Numbered from the stretch's first letter, positions 28,560 to 38,463 are shown. The stretch is DNA of 64,000 nt from Anaerolineales bacterium (GCA_919902735.1 CAKKRM010000098.1:1531-65530), one strand, 5' to 3'. Notes: generated by a model from the sequence alone, not told the origin. Numbers and translations are program-made.

Positions 28560-29246
28560 TTACTTGATTGTAATTTTGTCCTTGAAAATATTGATGGTCA
28601 GGTCTTCCCCTTCTGAAAGGGAAAACGAACCGGTGAACTGTCTGCCGCCAACCCACGCTACATACGTGTACTTCCCGGCTGGAGACTTTGCATTAACCGT
28701 TTTCTTAACTGGATACTCAAGGATCGTAACATACCCGTCTCTGGTTACGCAACGAAGTGATATGTAAACTTCAACCTTGGCTTTATTTACCAGATAAATG
28801 GAGCCAAATGGCAGGTTGGGCGGCAGCGTGCCGGAGAATTGCGGATGGGGAGTTGTTGGCGTCAACGGGTTTGGCGTGGCGCTGGGTGTCGTGGATAGAG
28901 CGCCGGCAGAAGGGACAGTCGAACTCCCCGTTACTTCTGTTCCTGCTGTAACTGTACCGGTGCCCAAAGTTGCAGTCAGTGTGAGCAATATTGGGTTCGG
29001 CGTTTCCGTTGATGTTGCAATTATCGGTGTATTGGTGGCAGTCATTACAACAGGCGTCTCGCTGGGCGCGATGGTTTCGGTTGGAAAGATCGCCTGAAGG
29101 GTCAGTTGCGAAACCACCGCGGCGGTTTCCTGCAAAACCGCTTCTGAAACTGGAGTTGGGTTGGATGTCTGCGGTTGAAGAGCGGCTGGCAGACAGGCGC
29201 TGAGTGAAACACCAAGCACAAACAACAGGGCAAAAAAATTTTTCAT
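28560..29246 (-). CDS. Lipoprotein, hypothetical
   Basis: MKNFFALLFVLGVSLSACLPAALQ lipobox; TPSATPNPLTPTTP linker. Confidence 0.75.
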   Translation of the reverse strand: MKNFFALLFVLGVSLSACLPAALQPQTSNPTPVSEAVLQETAAVVSQLTLQAIFPTETIAPSETPVVMTATNTPIIATSTETPNPILLTLTATLGTGTVTAGTEVTGSSTVPSAGALSTTPSATPNPLTPTTPHPQFSGTLPPNLPFGSIYLVNKAKVEVYISLRCVTRDGYVTILEYPVKKTVNAKSPAGKYTYVAWVGGRQFTGSFSLSEGEDLTINIFKDKITIK

Positions 29247-29271
29247 AGCCGGCTCCTCCAGCAAGCAGAGT

Positions 29272-29616
29272 CTAATTTTGGTTAACCACATCCATGAATT
29301 GCGCCACAACCTCGCGCAACATGCGTTCGGGGAGCGCGCCAACCTGGCGATGCACAACCTTGCCACCCGAGACGAACAACAAAGTTGGAATGCCTTGAAT
29401 GCCAAATTTTTGCATCCATTCCGCGTGATCATCCGTGTTAACCTTTGCCACGATCAATTTGCCTTCGTTCTCTTTGGCAAGTTTATCCAGCGTCGGAGCT
29501 ATCATTTTACAGGGGTTGCACCACGGCGCCCAAAAATCCACAATCACAGGCAATGTAGATTGCATTACGACTTTTTCAAAAGCCTCGTCGGTGATGTGAA
29601 CAGGTTCTCCAGTCAT
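29272..29616 (-). CDS. trxA: Thioredoxin (CNPC active site)
   Basis: VIVDFWAPWCNPCKMIAPTLDKLA...FGIQGIPTLLFVSGGKVVHRQVGALP. Confidence 0.93.
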   Translation of the reverse strand: MTGEPVHITDEAFEKVVMQSTLPVIVDFWAPWCNPCKMIAPTLDKLAKENEGKLIVAKVNTDDHAEWMQKFGIQGIPTLLFVSGGKVVHRQVGALPERMLREVVAQFMDVVNQN

Positions 29617-29691
29617 TATTTTTATATCCTTTCCTATTTACTTATTTAGCCGATGGAGTATAACATAATTTCCCTGATATAATCGCCGCTC

Positions 29692-30603
29692 ATGAATAGC
29701 CTATTCTCACGATGGAAAGACGGACTCTCGCGCACAAGCAAAGCCGCGTTTGGGCAAATTGCATCCGTACTTGGTGCGTCCGAGATTAATGATGAAACAT
29801 GGGATGATCTTGAAACGCTTCTCGTTCAAGCAGATTTGGGAATCGAGACCACAACCGCCGTTTTGGATTCACTAAAACGCCTCACACGGACCGAAGGCCT
29901 GATTCGCGCCAATGAGCTTTTCTCTACGCTGAAAAAGGAACTGCGTTCGCGCCTCATCACACCGCCTGCTTTGAGCTTTATCAACAAACCGACGGTTATT
30001 TTGGTTGTTGGAGTTAATGGTTCAGGGAAAACCACAACGATTGCAAAACTTGCCTCACGTTTCACTGGTGAAAAAAAACAAATATTGCTTGGCGCAGCGG
30101 ATACCTTCCGTGCCGCAGCGATGGACCAACTCCAGGTTTGGGGTGACAGGCTAAAGGTCGAAGTGATCGTCGGCGCTTCGGAGAGCGACCCTGGCGCAGT
30201 GGCGTTCAATGCCGTTCAGGCGGGAGTCGCCCGGGGCGTGGATATCGTCATGATCGACACGGCAGGAAGATTGCACACCCGCTTCAACTTAATGGAAGAA
30301 CTGAAAAAGGTTAATCGCGTGGTTGGTAAGGCTTTTGCAGGCGCGCCGCATGAGGTGTGGTTGGTGTTGGATGCAACCACTGGGCAGAACGCATTGCAAC
30401 AGGCACGTTCTTTTAAAGAAGCAGTACATGTGACAGGCGTTATTTTGTCGAAACTGGATTCGTCCGCGAGAGGCGGCATGGCGTTTGCGATCCAGCGCGA
30501 ATTAGGGCTGCCAATCCTGTTTGCAGGGCTGGGCGAAAAGCCTGAAGATTTAACGCCTTTCGACCCCGATGCCTTTGTGGATGGAATTTTGTTGAATAAC
30601 TAG
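29692..30603 (+). CDS. ftsY: Signal recognition particle receptor FtsY
   Basis: VILVVGVNGSGKTTTIAKLA, LGAADTFRAAAMDQL, DIVMIDTAGRLHTRFNLMEELKK, LSKLDSSARGGM. Confidence 0.96.
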   Translation: MNSLFSRWKDGLSRTSKAAFGQIASVLGASEINDETWDDLETLLVQADLGIETTTAVLDSLKRLTRTEGLIRANELFSTLKKELRSRLITPPALSFINKPTVILVVGVNGSGKTTTIAKLASRFTGEKKQILLGAADTFRAAAMDQLQVWGDRLKVEVIVGASESDPGAVAFNAVQAGVARGVDIVMIDTAGRLHTRFNLMEELKKVNRVVGKAFAGAPHEVWLVLDATTGQNALQQARSFKEAVHVTGVILSKLDSSARGGMAFAIQRELGLPILFAGLGEKPEDLTPFDPDAFVDGILLNN

Positions 30604-30611
30604 GAGAGATT

Positions 30612-31698
30612 ATGCAGGATTTGCTTCAACGCTTGCAGGCCGCGAATGACCTGACTCAGCAATTAATGGTGCGTCTTTGACCTGACAGGCAAAGAGATTC
30701 AACTATCCCAACTCGAAAAAGAAATAGGCGAACCTGATTTTTGGAATGATTCCACGAATGCGCAAAAGACGATGAAGATCGTTTCCAGTCTGCGCACGGA
30801 TGTGGAATCTTGGAACGCATTAAAACAACAAATCCACGATCTGATGGAACTTGCAAAACTCGACGACGAGTCGTTACGCGCTGACTTGGAAAGTGAACTT
30901 CATAAAATTGAAGTTGATCTTGAAAAGCGATCTTTCGCGGCCATGCTTTCAGGGCCTTATGATCATGACGATGCCATCCTTGCCATCCACGCTGGCGCAG
31001 GCGGCACAGATTCACAGGATTGGGCGGATATGCTTCAGCGCATGTATTTGCGTTGGGCGGAAGATCACGGCTTCTCGGCAGAAATATTGGATTCAACACC
31101 CGGCGAAGAGGCGGGCATCAAAAGTGTGACCATTGCGGTAGGTGGTCGTTATGCCTTTGGTTATTTGCGTTCGGAAAAAGGGGTTCATCGTTTGGTGCGC
31201 CTTTCCCCATTTGATGCGGCGCATCGCAGACATACATCTTTTGCGTTGCTCGAAGTTCTTCCGCAGGTGTCTATGGAAGAAGTGGATATTGAGATCAACC
31301 CCGGTGATATAAAGCTGGATGTCTTCCGTTCGTCTGGCGCAGGCGGGCAGAATGTGCAAAAGAACGCCACAGCCGTGCGGCTCACGCACATTCCCACAGG
31401 GATTGTTGTGACATGCCAGAATGAGCGTTCCCAAAATCAAAACCGCGAGTTTGCCATGCGAATTATGCGAGCGCGGCTGTTGGAATTGCGTCAGGCCGAA
31501 AGAGAGGAGGAGCGGGCAGTTCTGCGTGGTGAATACACTAAAGCAGAGTGGGGGAGTCAGATCCGTTCCTATGTGTTGCATCCATATCAGATGGTCAAAG
31601 ACCACCGCACAGATTTTCAATCTGGGAATTCGCAAGCTGTTTTGGACGGCGACCTGGATGCCTTTATGGAAGCCTATTTGAAGAGCGTTGCAAAGTAG
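30612..31698 (+). CDS. prfB: Peptide chain release factor 2, with +1 programmed frameshift
   Basis: ATG 30612; zero frame MQDLLQRLQAANDLTQQLMVRL then TGA at 30678 in CTTTGAC; +1 frame DLTGKEIQLSQLEKEIGEPDFWNDSTNAQKTMK continues into the 30772 ORF; GGQNVQKNATAVRLTHIPTGIVV. Confidence 0.95.
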
Positions 31699-31705
31699 CC
31701 AGAAT

Positions 31706-31737
31706 CAAAAGAGCAGGTTTTGAACCTGCTCTTTTTG
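31706..31737. terminator. Bidirectional terminator between prfB and the S1-domain gene
   Basis: CAAAAGAGCAGGTT-TTG-AACCTGCTCTTTTTG. Confidence 0.8.
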
Positions 31738-31738
31738 T

Positions 31739-32515
31739 TTATCCACCAGTTGGAAGTCGCTTTTCCAATGTACTGTTGAACATTTTTTCCTGTTCTTCAG
31801 AAGCTGATTTATACGACTTGCGGCGAACTTTTTTGCCTTTTGATTTTTCGAGAGCCTGCGCCCATGCAATTTGCATTGCGGTGAACTGCGGTTCGTTGGA
31901 AACCTCAGTTTCCATAACGTATTCATCTTCCTTTTTACGTTTACCTTTGCCCTTCGCGCCAGTCCCAGGCTTGCGGTCTTCGCGTTCGGGTTTGGCTTCT
32001 TCGATGACTTCGGCCTGTAAAGCTTTCATGCTCAGGCGGATCTGGCGCTTGCGGCGATCCACATCCAAAACCTTGGCTTCGATCTCTTCGCCTTCTTTGA
32101 GAACTTCGCTTGCGGTTTTGACGTAGCCGTGCGTCAATTCACTGACGTGAATGAGACCAGGACGTTCAGCGCCGAAATCCACAAATGCGCCATATGTTTC
32201 GAGACGGACAACCTTGCCTTTAACAATCAGGTCAGGTTGTATTTCCTTCCATTCATAGGCCAGTGGCTCGATCATGGTGAGTTCGATACGGTCTTTCTTC
32301 ACGCGTCGTACCCAAACATCCACCGATTGCCCTTCCTTTACAACGTCTTCGACTTTGTTTACCGCTTCCGTCTGGAGTTGTGAGATGTGGATGACACCAG
32401 GTAAACTTTGTCCGATGTCAACAAGCGCCCCCGCGAGTGTCGTCTTCAAAATTTTGCCGCTGAGTTTTGTTTTTAGTTCAAGCGCTACGGCGGGCGCGCT
32501 GTCGGGTGTAGTCAT
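31739..32515 (-). CDS. S1 RNA-binding domain protein (two S1 repeats)
   Basis: GALVDIGQSLPGVIHISQLQTE...GKVVRLETYGAFVDFGAERPGLIHVSELTHGYV. Confidence 0.87.
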   Translation of the reverse strand: MTTPDSAPAVALELKTKLSGKILKTTLAGALVDIGQSLPGVIHISQLQTEAVNKVEDVVKEGQSVDVWVRRVKKDRIELTMIEPLAYEWKEIQPDLIVKGKVVRLETYGAFVDFGAERPGLIHVSELTHGYVKTASEVLKEGEEIEAKVLDVDRRKRQIRLSMKALQAEVIEEAKPEREDRKPGTGAKGKGKRKKEDEYVMETEVSNEPQFTAMQIAWAQALEKSKGKKVRRKSYKSASEEQEKMFNSTLEKRLPTGG

Positions 32516-32601
32516 ATAGATTCTCCTGCTGTTTGAAATAATGCCGAAGAAAGATTATACCTGTCGGGTATAAATACGTCAACATGAATTTGGTAAGAAG
32601 G

Positions 32602-32764
32602 CATGGCTATTCCAAGGTCAGGAAAATCTTAACGCGAATTCCGCGAAAAGGCGAAAGACGCGAATTTTTCATTTATTTTCGCGTAAATTTGCCTGATTTG
32701 CGCTTTTCGCGTTAAGCCTTGCTACAAAATTAAAAAGATGTCAAGCGACTTTGGAAAAGCCATG
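32602..32764. mobile_element. MITE-like element family A, copy 2 (163 bp)
   Basis: CATGGCTATTCCAAGGTC ... GACTTTGGAAAAGCCATG terminal inverted repeats; perfect 10-bp flanking direct repeat GGTAAGAAGG (32592-32601, 32765-32774); same length as copy 1. Confidence 0.92.
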
Positions 32765-32889
32765 GGTAAGAAGGGGATGAATGACCCAGCCGACATTGAG
32801 ACAGAATCTGTTTAAGTGAGAGGTGGCAGGTATGTTCCCGGCAGAGAGATCATTGGCAGTACAATATATAAAAAACCAAAGGCTGGCTA

Positions 32890-33777
32890 ATGGAAGACTT
32901 CGATTCCCTAAAACATAATCGGATAGGTTCCCCGAAATATAAAGTGTCGAACGCAAGTGTATTCGTCTCGGCGGGGGGATTCCACTTTATTGACCATCTC
33001 GACCCTGTGGAGGAGCTTTCCCCAGTCATTGACGGGGGCGCGCTTACCGATGAGGAGATTGCCTACATCGAAAAATCCCTGCAATCGAACCCGGGGCGGC
33101 TTGAGCATCAGGTGTTTGCGGTCAGACGGCACAGTGAGGTCAACGGTAAAAAAGCGCTGGATATTGGCTGTGGCGGCGGGTTGTTCCTCTCGAAAATAAA
33201 ACAGGCGGGCGCGGATGTGCTTGGCATCGAGCTAAGCGATACGCGAGCGTATTACGCTAAAACCAGACATGGGTTTGAAGTTGTCAAGCGCACCATCGAG
33301 GATGACTATTGGAAAAGTTATCACGGGACCTTTGACATGGTCACCCTGTGGGATGTGATCGAGCATGTCAACTACCCGCTTGCCACCCTGCGCTCTGCGG
33401 CGGATATACTAAAGAGCGGCGGCATTTTGCTGATCGATACGCCTTGCCGGGATGCGTTCTATCACCGCTTTGGAGAATTCACCTACTGGCTTTCGCGTGG
33501 GAAATATCCCACCTTTTTGAACGCCATGTATTCCGCAAAGCCGTTCGGCCACAAGCAGATTTTTTCGCTGGCGGAGATGAAGTCTGCGCTGGAGATGGCG
33601 GGGCTGGAAGTGGTGGAGTTGCGGCGTTTCCATGAACTGTCTTTCCCGTACAGTTTTTATTTAAAAAAACTGGTCAGGTCTGAGTTGCTTGTGAAACTGC
33701 TGCTGCCATTCGTTCACATCTTTTTTATTATTTTTCCCATCCGCAATAAAATGCTGGCTGTGGGGCGGAAGAAGTGA
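32890..33777 (+). CDS. Class I SAM-dependent methyltransferase
   Basis: KALDIGCGGGLFLSKIKQAGADVLGIELS...FDMVTLWDVIEHVNYPLATL. Confidence 0.87.
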   Translation: MEDFDSLKHNRIGSPKYKVSNASVFVSAGGFHFIDHLDPVEELSPVIDGGALTDEEIAYIEKSLQSNPGRLEHQVFAVRRHSEVNGKKALDIGCGGGLFLSKIKQAGADVLGIELSDTRAYYAKTRHGFEVVKRTIEDDYWKSYHGTFDMVTLWDVIEHVNYPLATLRSAADILKSGGILLIDTPCRDAFYHRFGEFTYWLSRGKYPTFLNAMYSAKPFGHKQIFSLAEMKSALEMAGLEVVELRRFHELSFPYSFYLKKLVRSELLVKLLLPFVHIFFIIFPIRNKMLAVGRKK

Positions 33778-33841
33778 TTCTTGTACACGGATAACACGGA
33801 ATTTTTGGGGGGAATTTTGGGGCTTGGGAATAGCGTCAGAA

Positions 33842-33991
33842 TCACTGAGGCAGTTTCTCGGTCGGGAAATGAGGCGGCCGCTTTTTGCACATGTCGCCAA
33901 ATATAATGTCGCATCTCAAAAGGTTTTGAAAAAATGCGGCTTCGAATTCATCGGCTGGGGTACCTGGGTCGCCCAATGCGGGCGGAGATGA
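33842..33991 (+). pseudogene. GNAT acetyltransferase C-terminal remnant
   Basis: Frame reads ...QFLGREMRRPLFAHVAKYNVASQKVLKKCGFEFIGWGTWVAQCGRR*; motif N-x-A-S-x-x-V-L-x-K-C-G-F-E is the GNAT C-terminal signature; no upstream acetyl-CoA-binding region found. Confidence 0.7.
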
Positions 33992-34023
33992 TGTGGAAGG
34001 GGTAATCTTGATTCTCAAGTGAA

Positions 34024-34776
34024 TCAGGCAACATCCACTTGCATGATGTACACGAGCAGGCGGTGAAAGACAAAAAAGGGGAACAGTAAAATGACATGCA
34101 ACACATTACTTAACCCAAAGAGCAAAGCCACTGTGTTTAAAAAATTGTCGAGGAGTGGGGCAAGGTTTTCGAGCATCCATGTGCCTGCGCCTGAAAAAAT
34201 TGCCAGCGCCAATAATGCCGCCGCCCAGATGCCAAGCGGAAGCCAGGCATGGCGGTCTGACTCGGAGGGCATCATGGCGCTGGAAACTGCGAAGGTGAGG
34301 TAGAACCACAGAAAAAAATCCTGCACGGTGGGCAGCAGGCCAAGCCCCATCCAGAATAATTCTATTTGCCCGTTGCGCAATACGTTCCACAAGGTGTGAA
34401 CTTGCAATTGATAAATTCCCGCGTAGGCCACGAACAAAGAGCCGGCAATCAGCGGCGCCAGGCCGACGAGCGAATCGCGGACAATATCCGTGCGTTCGGT
34501 TTCGACGTAGCCCATTTGCAAGCGTCCGTCGGGCAGGGCGCGGGGGATCAATGAAATTTTCCCTGTGCGAACCCGCAGAATTTTTGCCATGAGAAAATGA
34601 GCGAGTTCGTGCAGGAACACGCCGGGAAAAAATAAAATAGAAAACAAGCCTATGGTCAACTGCACATTGCGGGTGAGCAAAACGAGAACGGCTTGAATCT
34701 CACGATGCAAAAGCCGCTGGAGAATGACCAGCGGCAGAAGCATCAAAATAAACCAGAGGAAGCCAGAGAACCACAC
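34024..34776 (-). CDS. M50-like (S2P) membrane metalloprotease family protein
   Basis: FFPGVFLHELAHFLMAKILRVRTG: HExxH-type zincin motif (HELAH) in a multi-TM protein. Confidence 0.7.
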   Translation of the reverse strand: MWFSGFLWFILMLLPLVILQRLLHREIQAVLVLLTRNVQLTIGLFSILFFPGVFLHELAHFLMAKILRVRTGKISLIPRALPDGRLQMGYVETERTDIVRDSLVGLAPLIAGSLFVAYAGIYQLQVHTLWNVLRNGQIELFWMGLGLLPTVQDFFLWFYLTFAVSSAMMPSESDRHAWLPLGIWAAALLALAIFSGAGTWMLENLAPLLDNFLNTVALLFGLSNVLHVILLFPFFVFHRLLVYIMQVDVA

Positions 34777-34782
34777 GAAAAA

Positions 34783-35238
34783 TTATATGGGTGTAATGTC
34801 GGAAGGAGGGGGCATGGATTTCCCGGCGGTATTATTCCATATTGCGCCGCCGCCCGCGCCAAGCGCGGCTGTAAGGCCCACGTTGACCAACCCAACGCAA
34901 CAGGCCACTGCGATCTGAGCGATCCATACTGTGGCGGGGTCGGCGGCGGGAAGGCCGAGCGTCTGGTTGATCTGATAGTTCGGGTTTTGCATTACGAAGG
35001 AATTGATCACAGACGCGATCACCTGTCCAAAAATACCAAAGGCGCCTGCTATTGCGCCTGCATACGCGCCGCGTTGGATCGTGGTCAACGGGTTCTTTTC
35101 AAATACACCCGTGAGATATCCTGCGGCAAGACCGGTCAACAATGGGACGCAAAAAGCACACAACGGGCTGATAACTGAAGCTGCAAGTAAAACAAGAAAG
35201 AACATGGCAGCGCCGACGATGAGACCTGCTTTTAACAT
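34783..35238 (-). CDS. Hypothetical membrane protein, Ala/Gly-rich (151 aa)
   Basis: ORF between tpiA and the M50-like gene; several hydrophobic helices. Confidence 0.6.
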   Translation of the reverse strand: MLKAGLIVGAAMFFLVLLAASVISPLCAFCVPLLTGLAAGYLTGVFEKNPLTTIQRGAYAGAIAGAFGIFGQVIASVINSFVMQNPNYQINQTLGLPAADPATVWIAQIAVACCVGLVNVGLTAALGAGGGAIWNNTAGKSMPPPSDITPI

Positions 35239-35256
35239 GGCGAATCTAAGCTCCTT

Positions 35257-36015
35257 TTATGATTTGGCTTGTGAGACGATCTGAACGAAATCATCCAACT
35301 TCAAACTTGCTCCGCCCACCAACGCGCCGTCAATATCGGGCTGTGAGAAAAATTCTGCGGCATTTGCGCCAGTGACAGAACCGCCGTACAAAACGCGGAT
35401 GGCTTGCGCGGCCTGCTCGCCGTACAACTCGGCAATGGCAGGGCGGATAAAATCCTTGATAACGACATTCACCGCTTCGCCTGTGGACGCTTTGCCTGTT
35501 CCAATTGCCCAAACAGGTTCGTACGCTACAACAATGCGCGGCGCATATTCGGGGGAGATGCCTTTGAGTCCGAGGCTGGTTTGGCGGGTGACAACTTCAC
35601 GGGTCTGGTTTGATTCGTATTGTTCCAAGGTCTCACCCACACACACGATGGGGGTCAGGTCAATTTTTTGGGCGGCGATCAATTTTCGATGTACGATCTC
35701 ATCCGTTTCGCCAAAATATGCGCGGCGTTCCGAATGGCCGAGAATGACATAGCCACATAACTCCTTCACCATCCCTGGCGAAACCTCGCCTGTGAACGCG
35801 CCTTTTTCCTCCCAGTGCATGTTTTGTGCGCCAAGCCCAATACCCGAACCTTCGAGCAAGGGAAATGCCGCCGCCAATGACATAAACGGGGGGCACAATA
35901 CTTTTTCAACACCGTTGATCTCGCGTAATTTCGAGATCATGGCAGAGGCCAGATCACGAGTCTCTGCGGTGGTTTTGTTCATCTTCCAGTTACCGGCCAC
36001 AAAAGGCGTTCGCAT
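35257..36015 (-). CDS. tpiA: Triosephosphate isomerase
   Basis: MRTPFVAGNWKMNKT, YVILGHSERRAYFGET, VVAYEPVWAIGTGKAST, VLYGGSV. Confidence 0.97.
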   Translation of the reverse strand: MRTPFVAGNWKMNKTTAETRDLASAMISKLREINGVEKVLCPPFMSLAAAFPLLEGSGIGLGAQNMHWEEKGAFTGEVSPGMVKELCGYVILGHSERRAYFGETDEIVHRKLIAAQKIDLTPIVCVGETLEQYESNQTREVVTRQTSLGLKGISPEYAPRIVVAYEPVWAIGTGKASTGEAVNVVIKDFIRPAIAELYGEQAAQAIRVLYGGSVTGANAAEFFSQPDIDGALVGGASLKLDDFVQIVSQAKS

Positions 36016-36021
36016 AAATTT

Positions 36022-37794
36022 CTACTCCATTGTTTTCAAGAATGTATCAGCCATGATTCGTATCCATTCGGGCGCGCCCAGGTCTGAGGAAAGCGAAAGC
36101 AGGATGGGTTTGGCCTCCGCGTTGTTACCCGATTTCATTTCGATCTCCGCCCGCAGTAAAGACACCTCGAACATATCGGGCATCAATTTCTCAGCATTTG
36201 ACAGTTGTAATTTGGCCTCATCCATACTGCCGTTAAACAGGGCATAGCGCCCACGCGCAACATAGCCAAGCGGCAGGTCGAAATTATCGATGCGCTCAAA
36301 GAACACAAAGAGGGGCATTTCCTTGCTTTCGCTGGCTTTATAGATTGCCTCATGCAGGTTATTCCTGGTCTCTTCTGGCATTTGCTGATCGCGTTTAATG
36401 GGCGCGGAACGCATATACATCCCAGCGGCGGGGGCCCATGCCTCGCGGGCTTTATATTCCTGCGCCGCATTCAAGAAAAATTCCTTGTTATTCGGCCCGG
36501 CCAGGTTGGCGGCCTGCGCCAGTTCCTGCATGGAAGCGGCGGTTTCATTTGCATCCCAAAGCGCGAGCGAGAGATGTAAATGGGCGTTCGGGTCTCCGGG
36601 GTTTTTCGCCACTTCTTCGCTTGCCGCTGAAACCTCTGGTGAAAGATGTTGCGGGGTCGGCGGCGGCGCTTTTGTGGCGTGCAGGGGCGTCAGCGGAGTG
36701 AATGCCTGGGTGTTGATGACAGCCGTCGGCGGGGTTTGAGCGGCAGGGCGATTTCTCATCACCGCCAGCATTGCCACTCCAACACATAGGATGGCGACCA
36801 CTCCAACGCCGATCCACATCCAGGAAAAAGAACGCTTCTCTGTCGGACTTTTGCCTGCCACGGTTTCAACGACGGGTTGCACGCTTTGGCTTTTTGGCTG
36901 GCTTTTGGTTTGGCCTTTCAAAACTCCGGGCCCCATGGTGATGGCGGTGCCCTGCATTGGAATGCCCGCTTCCTCCCAGGCATCTTTGAAGGATTGGATC
37001 ATGTCCAAGACAGATTCGTAACGGTCTGCGCGGTCTTTTGCAAGCGCCTTCAATAAAACGCGCTGAACATGCTCGGGCACGCTGGGGTTGATCACCTGTG
37101 GCAGCGGCAGGGGCGTGTAAATGTGATCGTGAATAATGGAGAATGGCGTGTCTGCGCTGAATGGAACCTGCCCCACCACCATTTCATACAACATGACCGC
37201 GAAGGAATAGATGTCTGTGCCGGAATCGAGGTCTTTCTTTCCCATGGCCTGCTCGGGCGAAATATATTGCGGCGTACCCATGATCGAATCGGATGAAAGT
37301 GTGGATTCTCCCGCCGCCGCGATTCGCGCCAGGCCAAAATCAGCAAGGTACATCACGCCGTCGTTTGCGATCAGCACATTGGAAGGTTTGACGTCGCGAT
37401 GTAAAATTCCCTGTTGGTGGGCATAGGCCAATGCGGAACCGACAGAGTCAACCACCTGTTCGATCTCTTGCGAGGAGAGCGGGCCCTTGTTCAAGCGCGC
37501 CTTTAAAGTATCCCCTTCGATGTATTTCATTACGAGATAAGGCCGCGCCTGGTGCTCGGAATAATCGTAGATCGGGACGATGTTGGGGTGTTCCAAACGG
37601 GCCACCACCCGCGCCTCACGCTGGAAGCGCGCGGTGAAGGTTTGGTCTTCGTGAAAGGCCGCGTGCAAAACTTTGAGGGCTACGTAACGGTCCAGGGCGG
37701 CATGATACGCCTTGTAGACAGTTGCCATGCCGCCCTGACCCAATTGCTCCATGACGCGGTACGGCCCGATATTTTCACCAATGTTGAATGACAT
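36022..37794 (-). CDS. Serine/threonine protein kinase with TPR-like C-terminal region
   Basis: GQGGMATVYKAYH...VALKVL, ILHRDVKPSNVLIANDG, ADFGLARI, GTPQYISPEQA; single TM segment VGVVAILCVGVAMLAV; start MSFNIGENIGPYRV. Confidence 0.93.
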   Translation of the reverse strand: MSFNIGENIGPYRVMEQLGQGGMATVYKAYHAALDRYVALKVLHAAFHEDQTFTARFQREARVVARLEHPNIVPIYDYSEHQARPYLVMKYIEGDTLKARLNKGPLSSQEIEQVVDSVGSALAYAHQQGILHRDVKPSNVLIANDGVMYLADFGLARIAAAGESTLSSDSIMGTPQYISPEQAMGKKDLDSGTDIYSFAVMLYEMVVGQVPFSADTPFSIIHDHIYTPLPLPQVINPSVPEHVQRVLLKALAKDRADRYESVLDMIQSFKDAWEEAGIPMQGTAITMGPGVLKGQTKSQPKSQSVQPVVETVAGKSPTEKRSFSWMWIGVGVVAILCVGVAMLAVMRNRPAAQTPPTAVINTQAFTPLTPLHATKAPPPTPQHLSPEVSAASEEVAKNPGDPNAHLHLSLALWDANETAASMQELAQAANLAGPNNKEFFLNAAQEYKAREAWAPAAGMYMRSAPIKRDQQMPEETRNNLHEAIYKASESKEMPLFVFFERIDNFDLPLGYVARGRYALFNGSMDEAKLQLSNAEKLMPDMFEVSLLRAEIEMKSGNNAEAKPILLSLSSDLGAPEWIRIMADTFLKTME

Positions 37795-37885
37795 ACAGCG
37801 CTCCGCTTGCAAGTTTATTCGATTATAGTACAGGGTGATTAATTCTGGTTATTCGTATTGTAAATTGTGTGTAAATTGAAATACA

Positions 37886-37919
37886 CACCTGGGCAGGAAG
37901 ATAGTCTCCTGCCCAGGTG
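37886..37919. terminator. Intrinsic terminator-like hairpin
   Basis: CACCTGGGCAGGA ... TCCTGCCCAGGTG. Confidence 0.7.
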
Positions 37920-37968
37920 CGATATGCCCCAAAATCAATGCGTGTGTTTTAGCGGCGCGGTTTTATTT

Positions 37969-38463
37969 TTATGGAATTTCGACATTCACGTTTACCGCCC
38001 CATTTTCGGGGGTAAACGTCACTTTGAAAGATTGGGAATTTCCATTCCCACAATTGGCAGTCCATTCCTCCACCCATACGCCGTTCGAGTCTGGTTGCTG
38101 GCTCACGCTGATGGTGGTGCCTTGCGCGGTGGGGGTTTCACAGCCGGTCATCATTCCCACAAGTTGAATTGACAACCAGGCTGTATAACGAGTCGATTCA
38201 TCCGCAAGGCCGCCCTGTGGCACGTCGCCTAAATCTTCGGGGAGTTGATTCGGGTCAAAGGGGATGCCCGTTGGAATTTCAATATCCTCAAACTGCTGAA
38301 CCGCCTGCTGGGCCGTGAGATACGCCTGATAGCCATAATATCCTGCAACGCCGGTAACGACACAGCAACAGCATAAGATGACTGCAACGACAACGCCAAT
38401 GATCAAATTACGGTTTGATTTCGGCGCTTCTGGTGATGGATTGAAAGACGGGGTGGATTCCAT
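37969..38463 (-). CDS. Hypothetical membrane-anchored protein
   Basis: NLIIGVVVAVILCCCCVVTGVAGYYGYQAY TM segment with a Cys cluster. Confidence 0.65.
   Translation of the reverse strand: MESTPSFNPSPEAPKSNRNLIIGVVVAVILCCCCVVTGVAGYYGYQAYLTAQQAVQQFEDIEIPTGIPFDPNQLPEDLGDVPQGGLADESTRYTAWLSIQLVGMMTGCETPTAQGTTISVSQQPDSNGVWVEEWTANCGNGNSQSFKVTFTPENGAVNVNVEIP

Noticed and set aside
30612-31698. prfB as a frameshifted pseudogene
   Set aside because: The interruption is the canonical CTTTGAC site at the expected position with intact downstream RF2 sequence, so a programmed frameshift is the better reading.
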